Positions 8,684 through 17,817 of a DNA stretch of 64,000 nucleotides are shown here, piece after piece. This stretch comes from Marivita hallyeonensis. GTDB taxonomy: Bacteria > Pseudomonadota > Alphaproteobacteria > Rhodobacterales > Rhodobacteraceae. The stretch is from the NCBI RefSeq assembly GCF_900129875.1, contig NZ_FQXC01000002.1, positions 186,001 to 250,000 of the forward strand, written 5' to 3'. The translations under genes and the position numbers were made by a program. The notes below the pieces were generated by a model. That model saw only the letters and a list, made by a program, of their open reading frames with translations. It did not search any database and was not told the origin of the DNA. Within the stretch, counting starts at the first letter, position 1. Each line of letters starts with the position of its first letter.

Positions 8684-9726
8684 AGCAGACTGCCGGAATA
8701 GGCAACGCCGGGCTGTCCGGTTACGGTGCCGATCTCGGACACCGTCTCGCCTGCATCGCGCAGGACCTGGGCGATCTCGTCCTTCCGGTCCGCCGCCACG
8801 ACAACGATCATGCCGATACCGCAATTGAAGGTTTTGAGCATCTCGCCCTCGGACATTCCGCCCGTCTCGGCCAACCAGCGGAAGACTGGCGGAAGGGTCC
8901 ATGCCGACAGGTCGATCTGCGCGCAGAGGCTCTCGGGCAGCACGCGCGGCAGGTTCTCTGTGAGCCCGCCACCGGTGATATGCGCCAGCGCATGCACGCC
9001 GCCCGCCTTCACCGCAGAAAGCGCCTGCGTGACGTACAGCCGTGTGGGTGTCAAAAGCGCCGCGCCCAGTGATCCCTCCGACCAGGGACAATCCGCGTCC
9101 CACCCAAGGCCAGAAACGTCGACGAGCTTGCGCACAAGGCTGTAGCCGTTGGAATGCACGCCGTCCGAGGCAAGACCCAGCAGCACGTCACCTTCGGAGA
9201 CGCCGCTGGGCAGGTCACCGCCCCGCTCCATCGCGCCCACGGCAAACCCCGCGAGGTCGAAATCCCCCGCCGGGTACATGCCCGGCATCTCCGCCGTTTC
9301 CCCGCCGATCAGCGCGCAGCCCGACCGGGCACATCCTTCGGCGATCCCTTCGATCACGCGCGCCGCAATATCGGTCTCAAGCTTGCCTGTGGCGAAATAG
9401 TCGAGGAAAAACAGAGGCTCTGCGCCTTGGCAAACCAGATCGTTCACGCACATCGCAACAAGGTCGATGCCCACACCGTCGACATGGCCGGTGTCGATAG
9501 CGATCCGCAATTTCGTGCCGACGCCATCGGTGGCCGCCACCAGAACCGGGTCGGTGTAGCCTGCCGCCTTGAGATCGAACAACGCCCCGAACCCGCCGAG
9601 ACCGGACATCACACCGGGCCGCGCCGTGCGCTTGGCCGCAGGCTTGATCCGCTCCACAAGCGCGTTGCCCGCATCGATATCCACACCCGCATCCGCGTAG
9701 GTGATGCCGTTCTTGCCGTCTGTCAT
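8680..9726 (-). CDS. purM: phosphoribosylformylglycinamidine cyclo-ligase
   Basis: AIR synthetase, which closes the imidazole ring in purine synthesis using ATP. The 348-residue protein has the conserved [16 protein letters not shown] start, [57 protein letters not shown], the [16 protein letters not shown] region and a C-terminal [15 protein letters not shown]. It is the first gene of the purM-purN pair and is divergent from the nuclease gene at 9872, with about 145 bases between them for promoters. Confidence 0.96.
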   Translation of the reverse strand: MTDGKNGITYADAGVDIDAGNALVERIKPAAKRTARPGVMSGLGGFGALFDLKAAGYTDPVLVAATDGVGTKLRIAIDTGHVDGVGIDLVAMCVNDLVCQGAEPLFFLDYFATGKLETDIAARVIEGIAEGCARSGCALIGGETAEMPGMYPAGDFDLAGFAVGAMERGGDLPSGVSEGDVLLGLASDGVHSNGYSLVRKLVDVSGLGWDADCPWSEGSLGAALLTPTRLYVTQALSAVKAGGVHALAHITGGGLTENLPRVLPESLCAQIDLSAWTLPPVFRWLAETGGMSEGEMLKTFNCGIGMIVVVAADRKDEIAQVLRDAGETVSEIGTVTGQPGVAYSGSLL

Positions 9727-9871
9727 AGCGCGTCCCCAACGATGTGGCGCGGCCTTAGCGCAGGCGCACTGCGAAGTCCATGCGACGCAACAAATCTGTT
9801 ATACTGCCCTGCGAGCGTGGCGTGAATTTTGGCCCGCCCTGACCCGCAATTTTCAAAAGAAGGAATTCACC

Positions 9872-10774
9872 ATGGCAGATCCGATTTCCATCCTCTGGAC
9901 CCCCGCGGGGTTCAACTTGCCCTCTCTTGGCGCGCGCGCCCTGGTCGATGTCAGCGATGGCGACACCCCAAACATCCGCATGCCTATTCGTATGCTGTCC
10001 GTGGACACACCCGAAGTCACCGCCAAGTCAGACGCAGGCGCAGCACGACGAGATGCGGATTTCGACGAGTTGGCAGCATGGATCCGGCAAGGCGACGCGC
10101 CGGTGTCGCAGGACTTCGCCACCTACATCCTGCCGCTGATCGACGGGACGCAGGCCGGGACGCGTCAGTTCACGCAGGGCAAAGCCGCCAGCGCCTGGTT
10201 CAAGGCGCGGGTCGATTCCCGTCTCGTCCGCCCGAATGGCCGCCGCAGGAACCTCTTCCTGCGCTCGGCGGATGAGCAGTTCGACAATTACGGCAGGCTC
10301 CTTGCCTATGTCGCCCCGTCCTATTCCGGCGCCGAGCTGTCGACGATGACCCGGGCAGAGCGGGCGACCTTCAATCTCGACCTGATCGAAAGCGGCCACG
10401 CCGCACCTTTCGTGATCTACCCGTCTGTCCCGGGCGAGTTGGATCTACCGATGCTGGTGAGGGCCGCTTTGGACGCGCAAACGAACGGACGCGGGCAGTA
10501 CGCCGATCCCTTGTCGCTCACCGGCTACGAGTACCGCATGGTCGAAAAGCTGCATCGCATCACCAAGAAGATCGTGCGCGGAGATCGCCTGAGTTACCGC
10601 GAAAAGATCGCATGGCGCAGTCGCTATTGCGCCGACATCCGGGACCGGACGCTACACGGGCCCGAGGCCTACATGGCCTTTCCACCGGCCTATCGCCTGT
10701 GGCTCTGGCCCGATGACGTGCAAGAGGCGATGGGCGCGCTCAACCTCGTCCCGTCGCCGACGCTTGTCACATGA
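9872..10774 (+). CDS. staphylococcal nuclease-like (thermonuclease family) protein
   Basis: A 300-residue protein whose first 150 residues follow the SNase pattern: VSDGDTPNIRMPIRML with a DGD calcium-binding motif at D29-D31, SVDTPE with D45 and E48, and FDNYGRLLAYV with R142. These match the Asp21, Asp40, Glu43 and Arg87 roles in staphylococcal nuclease. Unlike typical SNases there is no N-terminal signal peptide. The insert between the motifs is long, and a C-terminal half of about 150 residues has no motif I recognise. The ATG at 9872 is supported by AAGGA 9 bases upstream. Confidence 0.72.
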   Translation: MADPISILWTPAGFNLPSLGARALVDVSDGDTPNIRMPIRMLSVDTPEVTAKSDAGAARRDADFDELAAWIRQGDAPVSQDFATYILPLIDGTQAGTRQFTQGKAASAWFKARVDSRLVRPNGRRRNLFLRSADEQFDNYGRLLAYVAPSYSGAELSTMTRAERATFNLDLIESGHAAPFVIYPSVPGELDLPMLVRAALDAQTNGRGQYADPLSLTGYEYRMVEKLHRITKKIVRGDRLSYREKIAWRSRYCADIRDRTLHGPEAYMAFPPAYRLWLWPDDVQEAMGALNLVPSPTLVT

Positions 10775-10815
10775 CTTGACGCGCTCCGGCGGTCTGGTAC
10801 TGAAACAGTCATGGC

Positions 10816-10892
10816 GGGCCTGTAGCTCAATTGGTTAGAGCAGAGCGCTCATAACGCTTTGGTTGCAGGTTCGAGTCCTGCCGGGCCTACCA
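10816..10892 (+). tRNA. tRNA with CAU anticodon, probably tRNA-Ile2
   Basis: A 77-base cloverleaf with encoded CCA: acceptor GGGCCTG/CGGGCCT, D stem GCTC/GAGC, anticodon stem GAGCG/CGCTT with loop CTCATAA, T arm GCAGG-TTCGAGT-CCTGC. The CAU anticodon could mean Met or lysidine-modified Ile2. The acceptor stem has C4-G69 and C5-G68, which are reported TilS determinants in E. coli, and an A discriminator, and it looks Ile-like. I therefore favour Ile2. An automatic scan may label it tRNA-Met. Confidence 0.93.
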
Positions 10893-10907
10893 TATTTTAC
10901 CAAACGG

Positions 10908-11627
10908 TCAAAAAACGCATTTCGAGACATCAGGCGTCGTCGCCCGCCAGCGAAGCGCATCGGCGATCAGTTTGGGCACATCCGGGTGGAGACCGATGGG
11001 ATCAAGGACGATGCCCTCGAAACCCGAAGCTGCAACCGCCGCTGGCAGATCCTCCAGAACGTGCCCACGCCGCGCCGCGAAGAATGGCAGGCAGATGGCG
11101 TTCGTCCCGAGGCCAGACAGCGCGTCTTCAAGTGAGGGGTCTTCTTCCACGAACCCGCATCGCACCGAGTTCGGTTTGACCACATCCGCGACCTGTTCGG
11201 CAAATCGCCGTGTCGCGTCCGACACACGTCTTGATTTACCCGAACCGTGGCCAGCCACGACCAGATCGGTTTTGTACGGATCAAGGCTGTTTTCCGTACA
11301 AACGGTCCGACACCAGTTCGCCGCGAGCATCGGCAAAGTGCAGTCCATCCCGAAACTCACCAATTGCGGACCAACCCCGTCTGCCAATCGTTTCGGAAGT
11401 TGCGATTGCGTGAACCAGCCGTCGGCCATGAACATCGGGTACACAAGCGCGCCGGGACGATCCGCGCTCAGCGCCTCGATCCGCCCTTCCGCCGCCAGCG
11501 TCACACCGTCGATCCGTGCCTCGGGCAGGTGCCGCGCGACGTCAGCCGCCAGCGCGGCGATCTCGGCCTCGCCGACCTCGGGATCGGAGGGCTGACCATG
11601 GCTGACGATCAAAGCGCTGAAGGACAT
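10908..11627 (-). CDS. sirohydrochlorin chelatase/CbiX-like protein
   Basis: A 239-residue protein of the CbiX/SirB superfamily. It has the N-terminal LIVSHGQPSDPE and a second, duplicated-domain motif VVAGHGSGKSRR; such His residues bind the metal in CbiX and SirB chelatases. Further landmarks are YPMFMADGWFTQSQLPKRL and VCLPFFAARRGHVLEDLP. The presence of both halves is consistent with a two-domain CbiX arrangement. No cobalamin or siroheme genes are nearby, so the metal and porphyrin substrate are uncertain. It converges on the tRNA gene, ending 15 bases beyond it. Confidence 0.7.
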   Translation of the reverse strand: MSFSALIVSHGQPSDPEVGEAEIAALAADVARHLPEARIDGVTLAAEGRIEALSADRPGALVYPMFMADGWFTQSQLPKRLADGVGPQLVSFGMDCTLPMLAANWCRTVCTENSLDPYKTDLVVAGHGSGKSRRVSDATRRFAEQVADVVKPNSVRCGFVEEDPSLEDALSGLGTNAICLPFFAARRGHVLEDLPAAVAASGFEGIVLDPIGLHPDVPKLIADALRWRATTPDVSKCVF

Positions 11628-11660
11628 GCCGCGTTCACTTCACCCGTTACCCGGTAGCAT

Positions 11661-12428
11661 CTAGCGCGGCGCCATCCGAATGGCACCATCGAGACGGATC
11701 ACCTCGCCGTTGAGCATCGGGTTTTCCACGATGTGCCGCACGAGCTGTGCGTATTCCGACGGGTCGCCGAGGCGCGACGGGAACGGCACCTGCGCGCCAA
11801 GACTGTCCTGCACCTCTTGTGGCAGACCTTCGAGCATCGGCGTCTTGAACAGCCCGGGCGCGATGGAGCAGACGCGAATCCCAAGCGGTGCGAGGTCCCG
11901 TGCCATCGGTAGGGTCATTCCCACGACCCCACCTTTGGAGGCTGCATAGGCCACCTGACCGACCTGCCCCTCGTAAGCGGCAACCGACGCGGTGTTGACG
12001 ATGACACCCCGCATGCCATCACCATCAAGAGGATCGTTTTCCGACATGATTGCAGCGGCTTGTGTGGCGACGTTGAACGTGCCGATCAGGTTCACGTTGA
12101 TTGTTTTGACGAACACCACTGGATCATGCGCCGCGCCCTTGGACACGGTTTTGGCTGCGGGCGCGATGCCGGCGCAATTCACCGCAATGTGGACGGCGCC
12201 CAAGGTCTCTTTCACCGCATCCATCGCAGCGGACACGCTGGTGGGATCGCTGACATCGGTTTCGACAAACATGCCATCGAGCGTCTTCGCCAGGTCAGTG
12301 CCCGCGCGGGTGTTCATGTCGAGGATCGCAACCTGCGCGCCGACCTCTGCCAGCGCCGTCGCGGCGGCGGCCCCGAGGCCCGACGCGCCTCCGGCAATGA
12401 TTGCCGTGGTCTTGTTGGTGATGTGCAT
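11661..12428 (-). CDS. SDR oxidoreductase, 3-hydroxyacyl-CoA dehydrogenase type
   Basis: A 255-residue classical short-chain dehydrogenase resembling HSD17B10-type 3-hydroxyacyl-CoA dehydrogenases. It has an NAD-binding AGGASGLGAA, NCAGIAP, the catalytic block NTASVAAYEGQVGQVAYAASKGGV (Ser, Tyr-x3-Lys), IRVCSIAPGLFKTPML and a C-terminal NGEVIRLDGAIRMAPR; the last two are characteristic of the HSD10 group. The likely role is NAD-dependent oxidation of short or branched 3-hydroxyacyl-CoA. It is divergent from the acyltransferase gene, and a perfect palindrome lies between the two. Confidence 0.85.
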   Translation of the reverse strand: MHITNKTTAIIAGGASGLGAAAATALAEVGAQVAILDMNTRAGTDLAKTLDGMFVETDVSDPTSVSAAMDAVKETLGAVHIAVNCAGIAPAAKTVSKGAAHDPVVFVKTINVNLIGTFNVATQAAAIMSENDPLDGDGMRGVIVNTASVAAYEGQVGQVAYAASKGGVVGMTLPMARDLAPLGIRVCSIAPGLFKTPMLEGLPQEVQDSLGAQVPFPSRLGDPSEYAQLVRHIVENPMLNGEVIRLDGAIRMAPR

Positions 12429-12527
12429 CGCAAGTCCCCCTTTTTCCCGCCTTTCTCTTTATGGCGCGTGGAAAGCCCGTGGCAAGCCATCCGGCGCAAT
12501 TCACAAACCAGCGTCGAACGGGCTTTG

Positions 12528-12547
12528 ACGCGATTTCGAAATCGCGT
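12528..12547. promoter_or_regulatory. 20-bp perfect palindrome in a divergent promoter region
   Basis: The sequence ACGCGATTTCGAAATCGCGT is identical to its reverse complement over all 20 bases. It lies 100 bases upstream of the SDR gene (minus strand) and 52 bases upstream of the acyltransferase start (plus strand). A looser inverted repeat (AAGCG...GCGCTT) follows at 12551-12570. It could be a repressor operator shared by both genes; no regulator gene is adjacent. Confidence 0.45.
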
Positions 12548-12598
12548 ATCAAGCGTTTTCCAAAGCGCTTCGTCGCGCGGTTTTTCCCGAGGTCTCGA

Positions 12599-13531
12599 TT
12601 GGCCAAGCCAAAGAAAAAGAAGCGCAAACACAAACCGGGCGGGTGGCAGGACTGGCTGTCGGACCGGATCCTGCGCGGCGCGATCTGGCTGGCGCTGCGA
12701 CTGCCGATCCGCGCTCGGTTATGGCTCATGGGGCGCTTGGTCCGCCATCTCGTGGCCCCGCTTGCGGGCTACCGGCAACGTGCCGAGGAAAACCTCAGAC
12801 ACATCTGGCCCGACATGGGTGTGCTCGACCGGCGTCGTCTGGCCGATCTGGTTGCGGACAATGCCGGTCGGACGATGATCGACAATTACGATGTGCATGG
12901 CCTCATGCGCCGGATGCAACACGCGACCGTCTCCGGCGAAGGGCTGGCCGCGGTGGAGGCGGCGAAGGAGGCCGGGCAACCGGTGTTGTTCGTCACCGGT
13001 CATTTCGGCAATTTCGAAGCGCCGCGCGCCGCGTTGGTGGCACGGGGCTACCGCATCGGCGGGCTGTATCGCCCGATGTCCAACCCGTTCTTCAACGCGC
13101 ATTACGCAGCGAATATGCACGCCCTGTCCGATCCGGTGTTCGAACAGGGCCGACGCGGCACCATGGGTCTGGTCAAGCACATTCGCGAAGGCGGAATGGG
13201 TGTTTTGCTGTTCGATGTGTATGACAGCGCAGGCGCGACCATCGATTTCATGGGGCAACCGGCCCCGACGCTGACGTCAGCCGCCGATATCGCGCTCAAG
13301 ACCGGCGCGCTTCTGGTGCCCTTCTTCGGCATCCGCCAGCCGGATGGTGTCAGTTTCGAGGCCGTGTTCGAGGCTCCCATCGAACATGGCGATCCGGTCG
13401 AGATGATGCGGGAAGCGACGCGGCGGCTTGAGGCGCGCGTCCGTGCGCATCCCGAGCAGTGGTTCTGGATTCACCGGCGCTGGAAACCGAAGCGTCAGCG
13501 CAAGCGCGCCGCCGCCAAGATGGCGCCGTGA
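12599..13531 (+). CDS. LpxL/HtrB-family lysophospholipid or lipid A acyltransferase
   Basis: An inner-membrane-associated acyltransferase of about 310 residues. The catalytic HX4E motif is HFGNFE (H135, E140 from the TTG start), and the C-terminus has the family's typical WFWIHRRWK. Substrate-pocket blocks such as GLYRPMSNPFFN and GGMGVLLFDVYDSAGATIDFMG are present. I prefer the TTG start at 12599 because GAGG stands six bases before it. The upstream ATG at 12461 would add 46 very basic residues and put the palindrome inside the gene. Its 3' end overlaps the convergent DUF1223 gene by 37 bases. Confidence 0.82.
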   Translation: MAKPKKKKRKHKPGGWQDWLSDRILRGAIWLALRLPIRARLWLMGRLVRHLVAPLAGYRQRAEENLRHIWPDMGVLDRRRLADLVADNAGRTMIDNYDVHGLMRRMQHATVSGEGLAAVEAAKEAGQPVLFVTGHFGNFEAPRAALVARGYRIGGLYRPMSNPFFNAHYAANMHALSDPVFEQGRRGTMGLVKHIREGGMGVLLFDVYDSAGATIDFMGQPAPTLTSAADIALKTGALLVPFFGIRQPDGVSFEAVFEAPIEHGDPVEMMREATRRLEARVRAHPEQWFWIHRRWKPKRQRKRAAAKMAP

Positions 13532-14193
13532 TTCTTGGCTTGAACCAGGACAACGATCGGCGCTGATCCGGTCACGTTCACGGTTTTCGACAGAGGCGCA
13601 GTGCCGTTCCAATCACCGATATCGCGCCATTCGGTCACGATATGGCTGTAGGTCAGTGTTTTGCCCGCGTTTTCGCCGCGCGGGATCGTGACGTTTTCGT
13701 AAGGCGTGTAGCGCACGAGGATGATATCGGCATTCGACATTCCGGATTTCGCCGGAGCGGCAACGGAAAGCGTTGTGCCGTTGCGCGCAATGTCGAGCGG
13801 CACCAGCATGCCTTTGCGCTCGTACTCCTGAATCAGATCCGCCACATCCATCGCGCGATTGCCGACAACGTCCTTTGAGCCATTGATGACCATCTGCGGC
13901 GTGTAGATCGTGCGATTGCCGAAGCTGCGTGCATATCCCTTCTGGCGCTTGGTGAAGGCGGCATGCGCAAATTCGTCTTTCCAGCCGATGTAATCCCAGT
14001 AATCGACATGCAGCGCGAGGGCGATGATATTGTCACGCTCACCCAGTCGGGCGAGCATTTCATCGGCGGGTGGGCAGGAGGAACAGCCTTGAGAGGTGAA
14101 AAGCTCGACCACCACCGGCGCGTCTTCCGCGCGCGCAGTCGTCACCGACGCGCCCATGATTATGGCCGCCAGTACTGCCCAAAGCTTGCCCAT
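13495..14193 (-). CDS. DUF1223 family thioredoxin-like exported protein
   Basis: A 232-residue protein with a cleavable signal peptide (residues 1-22, ending TTARA). A thioredoxin-like domain follows with VVVELFTSQGCSSCPPADE; Cys37 and Cys40 form the CxxC pair. YIGWKDEFAHAAFTKRQKGYA and YTPQMVINGSKDVVG are conserved blocks of DUF1223. The periplasmic location and CxxC suggest a redox role, but the partner is unknown. It is divergent from acnA and convergent with the acyltransferase gene, overlapping it by 37 bases. Confidence 0.85.
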   Translation of the reverse strand: MGKLWAVLAAIIMGASVTTARAEDAPVVVELFTSQGCSSCPPADEMLARLGERDNIIALALHVDYWDYIGWKDEFAHAAFTKRQKGYARSFGNRTIYTPQMVINGSKDVVGNRAMDVADLIQEYERKGMLVPLDIARNGTTLSVAAPAKSGMSNADIILVRYTPYENVTIPRGENAGKTLTYSHIVTEWRDIGDWNGTAPLSKTVNVTGSAPIVVLVQAKNHGAILAAARLR

Positions 14194-14422
14194 AGAATGT
14201 GTGGTCCTGTTCGTTCTTACCCTGCCGAAGATGTAACTTCACCCGATTGAAATAACCAATCAAGGTTTTGCGAGAGCGCGCGATCTCGGGTCCGTTCCCC
14301 TGCTCTGAAATAATTGTGTGCAATAGTATACCAAAATCGTCGCACCCCCCTTGATCGAGTCATACGCATGGGGCAAAGAGCAGGCAGACTTCCTGAATTT
14401 TCTCGCTTTAAGGAGCCATGTC

Positions 14423-17212
14423 ATGCCCATCACGGTTGGTCAGGACACCGCCAAGACCCGCAAGACACTAACGGTCAACGGTACGTCCATCGCGTATTAC
14501 TCCATTCCCGCGGCAGAAGCGGCCGGGCTTGGATCGTTTTCCAACCTGCCCGCCTGTCTCAAGGTGGTTCTCGAAAACATGCTGCGGTTCGAAGACGGCA
14601 AGACCGTCAGCGTCGACGATATCAAGGCCTTCGGGACGTGGGGCGAAAACGGCGGTCAGAACCCGCGCGAGATCGCCTATCGTCCGGCCCGCGTGTTGAT
14701 GCAGGACTTCACCGGCGTGCCCGCCGTGGTCGACCTTGCCGCGATGCGCGACGGGATTGTGGCGCTTGGTGGCGATCCGGAAAAGATCAACCCGCTGAAC
14801 CCGGTCGATCTGGTCATCGACCACTCGGTCATGATCGACGAATTCGGCAACCCGCGCGCCTTCCAGATGAACGTGGACCGCGAATACGAACGCAACATGG
14901 AGCGCTACACCTTCCTCAAATGGGGCCAGTCGGCGTTCAACAACTTCCGCGTCGTGCCGCCGGGAACAGGCATCTGCCACCAGGTGAACCTGGAATACCT
15001 TGCCCAGACCGTCTGGACCGATGCGGATCAGAACGGCGAACAAGTCGCCTACCCCGATACGCTTGTTGGCACCGACAGCCACACGACGATGGTGAACGGC
15101 GCGGCGGTTCTTGGTTGGGGCGTTGGCGGGATCGAGGCTGAAGCCGCGATGCTGGGTCAGCCGATCTCGATGCTCATCCCAGAGGTCATCGGGTTCGAAC
15201 TGACCGGCGAGATGATGGAAGGCACCACCGGCACGGATCTCGTGCTCAAGGTGGTCGAGATGCTGCGCGAAAAGGGCGTGGTCGGCAAGTTCGTGGAATT
15301 CTACGGCACCGGGCTCGACACTCTGCCGCTGGCGGATCGCGCGACCATCGCCAACATGGCACCTGAATACGGTGCGACCTGTGGTTTTTTCCCGATCGAC
15401 GACGAAACGCTCCGCTACCTGACCAACACTGGCCGCGACAAGGATCGCGTGGCGCTGGTCGAGGCCTATGCGAAGGAAAACGGCTTCTGGCGGGATGCGG
15501 ATTACGCACCGATCTACACCGACACGCTGAGCCTTGATATGGGCACCATCGTGCCTGCCATTTCCGGTCCCAAGCGCCCGCAGGACTACATCGCGCTGAC
15601 CTCTGCAGCGACGGCGTTCGGTGAGTACGTCAAGGGCATCCGGTCGGGCCAGGATGCCAGTCCGAAAGAGGAAATCCGCTGGGAAGGTGAAGGCGGCGCG
15701 CCGGAGCCGACCGAGATCCCGGGTGATGAGGGTCATCACAAGCGTGGTTATGTTCAGACCGACGATGGCCATTACCAGTTGCATGACGGCTCTGTCGTCA
15801 TCGCGTCGATCACCTCCTGCACCAACACGTCGAACCCGTACGTGATGATCGGTGCCGGACTTGTGGCCCGGAAGGCTCGCGAGAAAGGCCTGACGCGCAA
15901 GCCGTGGGTCAAGACATCGCTCGCGCCCGGCTCTCAGGTCGTGTCGGCCTACCTAGAAGCCGCGAATCTGCAGGAAGACCTCGACGCCATCGGGTTCAAC
16001 CTCGTGGGCTATGGGTGCACCACCTGTATCGGCAACTCCGGTCCGCTGGAGGAAGAAATCAGCAAGTGCATCAACGACAATGACCTGATCGCTACGTCGG
16101 TCCTGTCGGGCAACCGCAACTTCGAAGGCCGGATCAGCCCGGATGTGCGCGCCAACTACCTCGCCTCCCCGCCGCTCGTGGTGGCCTACGCGCTGGTCGG
16201 TGACATGAACGTGGACATCGCCAAGGAACCGCTGGGGCATGATCAGGACGGCAATGACGTCTACCTCAGGGACATCTGGCCGACGTCGAAAGAGGTGGCG
16301 GAACTGGTCGAACAGACCGTGACCCGCGAGGCGTTCCAAACCAAGTATGCCGACGTCTTCAAGGGCGACGAGAAGTGGCAGGGCGTGGAAACGACCGATG
16401 CCAAGACCTATGACTGGCCGCCGACCTCGACCTACGTCCAGAACCCGCCCTACTTCCAGGGCATCACCATGGACACCAAGAAGATCGAGAACATCGAAGG
16501 CGCGAAGGTGCTGGCCCTGCTTGGCGACATGATCACCACCGACCACATTTCTCCGGCTGGATCGTTCAAGGACACGACCCCTGCGGGCAAGTACCTGATC
16601 GAACGTCAGGTGCCACAACGCGAGTTCAACTCCTACGGCTCCCGCCGTGGCAACCACGAGATCATGATGCGCGGCACATTTGCCAACATCCGCATCAAGA
16701 ACGAAATGCTGGATGGCGTCGAAGGCGGTTACACCAAAGGACCGGACGGCAATCAGACGTCGATCTTCGATGCCGCCATGGCCTATCAGGAACAGGGCAC
16801 ACCGCTCGTCATCTTCGGTGGCGAACAGTACGGCGCTGGCTCGTCGCGTGACTGGGCTGCCAAGGGCACGGCGCTCCTGGGTGTCAAAGCAGTCATCGCG
16901 GAGAGCTTTGAACGTATCCACCGCTCCAACCTCGTGGGCATGGGCGTCATCCCGTTCGAATTCACCGGCGGAGACACCCGCAAGTCGCTGAAACTCACGG
17001 GCGAGGAAACCGTGGCGATCCACGGCCTCGACAGCGTGACACCGCTGGCCGAAGTGCCCTGCACGATCACCTACGCGGACGGCACCGAGAAGACGATCAC
17101 GCTCAAGTGCCGGATCGATACGGCGGTCGAGATCGAATACATCGAGAACGGAGGCGTCTTGCACTACGTGCTGCGCAACCTCGCCAGCGAAGACGCGATC
17201 GCGGCAGAGTAA
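14423..17212 (+). CDS. acnA: aconitate hydratase
   Basis: A 929-residue TCA-cycle aconitase of the AcnA/IRP1 type that interconverts citrate and isocitrate with a 4Fe-4S cluster. The three cluster cysteines are Cys466 in SITSCTNTS and Cys532 and Cys535 in GYGCTTCIGNSGP, with the same spacing as E. coli AcnA Cys435, 501 and 504. The C-terminal swivel domain has the GDMITTDHISPAG and YGAGSSRDWAAKG motifs. The ATG at 14423 is preferred over a longer frame because AGGAG lies nine bases upstream. A strong terminator follows, so the gene is probably monocistronic. Confidence 0.97.
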   Translation: MPITVGQDTAKTRKTLTVNGTSIAYYSIPAAEAAGLGSFSNLPACLKVVLENMLRFEDGKTVSVDDIKAFGTWGENGGQNPREIAYRPARVLMQDFTGVPAVVDLAAMRDGIVALGGDPEKINPLNPVDLVIDHSVMIDEFGNPRAFQMNVDREYERNMERYTFLKWGQSAFNNFRVVPPGTGICHQVNLEYLAQTVWTDADQNGEQVAYPDTLVGTDSHTTMVNGAAVLGWGVGGIEAEAAMLGQPISMLIPEVIGFELTGEMMEGTTGTDLVLKVVEMLREKGVVGKFVEFYGTGLDTLPLADRATIANMAPEYGATCGFFPIDDETLRYLTNTGRDKDRVALVEAYAKENGFWRDADYAPIYTDTLSLDMGTIVPAISGPKRPQDYIALTSAATAFGEYVKGIRSGQDASPKEEIRWEGEGGAPEPTEIPGDEGHHKRGYVQTDDGHYQLHDGSVVIASITSCTNTSNPYVMIGAGLVARKAREKGLTRKPWVKTSLAPGSQVVSAYLEAANLQEDLDAIGFNLVGYGCTTCIGNSGPLEEEISKCINDNDLIATSVLSGNRNFEGRISPDVRANYLASPPLVVAYALVGDMNVDIAKEPLGHDQDGNDVYLRDIWPTSKEVAELVEQTVTREAFQTKYADVFKGDEKWQGVETTDAKTYDWPPTSTYVQNPPYFQGITMDTKKIENIEGAKVLALLGDMITTDHISPAGSFKDTTPAGKYLIERQVPQREFNSYGSRRGNHEIMMRGTFANIRIKNEMLDGVEGGYTKGPDGNQTSIFDAAMAYQEQGTPLVIFGGEQYGAGSSRDWAAKGTALLGVKAVIAESFERIHRSNLVGMGVIPFEFTGGDTRKSLKLTGEETVAIHGLDSVTPLAEVPCTITYADGTEKTITLKCRIDTAVEIEYIENGGVLHYVLRNLASEDAIAAE

Positions 17213-17235
17213 GCGCTACATTATTCAACAAAGCG

Positions 17236-17267
17236 AAAGGCGAGCGGTCCCGCTCGCCTTTTCTTTT
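17236..17267 (+). terminator. rho-independent terminator of acnA
   Basis: A 12-bp stem, AAAGGCGAGCGG paired with CCGCTCGCCTTT (17236-17247 with 17250-17261), is followed by TTCTTTT. It starts 23 bases after the acnA stop codon. Confidence 0.88.
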
Positions 17268-17377
17268 GGCCTTTTGCGACGTTTTCAGACACGCAGCAAT
17301 CAAAGCTTGAAGCCCATCCTGTCGCCTGCCACGATATCGGCATTCCCGCGTGATTTTCGAGTGGAAGGGTGCACGTT

Positions 17378-17752
17378 ATGAATTTTCAAGACGCCGTTAG
17401 AACATGCCTTTCCAAATACGCCACATTCTCGGGTCGCGCGGCGCGGTCGGAATTCTGGTGGTTCGTCCTGTTTCTGATGGTCATGAATCTACTGCTCGCC
17501 ATCCTCGACCGAGCGCTCTTCGGAGTGACGTCCGACGGTCAGCCGATTTCGATTATCGGGGCCGTTTTCTCTCTGGCCATCATCCTGCCGTCGATTGCCG
17601 TTGGTGTCCGCCGATTGCACGATCTGGACAAGTCGGGATGGTGGTATCTTCTGATCCTCATCCCGTTCCTCGGCGCGCTGGTCCTTATCTACTTCTTCGT
17701 TCAGAAAGGCAGCGCGGGCGAGAACCGCTTTGGCCCTGACCCCTTGGCTTGA
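17378..17752 (+). CDS. DUF805 family membrane protein
   Basis: A small inner-membrane protein of 124 residues. It has the DUF805 signature: an N-terminal cytoplasmic stretch FQDAVRTCLSKYATFSGRAARSEFWWF, hydrophobic helices, the conserved VGVRRLHDLDKSGWW, then two more helices and a polar tail ending FGPDPLA. No biochemical function is established for most of the family. ATG 17378 is used; a GTG at 17369 in the same frame would add three residues. It stands alone after the acnA terminator. Confidence 0.85.
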   Translation: MNFQDAVRTCLSKYATFSGRAARSEFWWFVLFLMVMNLLLAILDRALFGVTSDGQPISIIGAVFSLAIILPSIAVGVRRLHDLDKSGWWYLLILIPFLGALVLIYFFVQKGSAGENRFGPDPLA

Positions 17753-17817
17753 TCCGTGCATGCGCTTGCGCATCCTGAGACAGTCGCAAACGATAGTTAA
17801 GTCCAAAGGAGACTGCG

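Noticed and set aside
14468-15784. Long minus-strand frame of 438 codons opposite acnA
   Set aside because: It has no recognisable motif, and long shadows are expected in high-GC DNA with strong third-position bias. acnA is certain.
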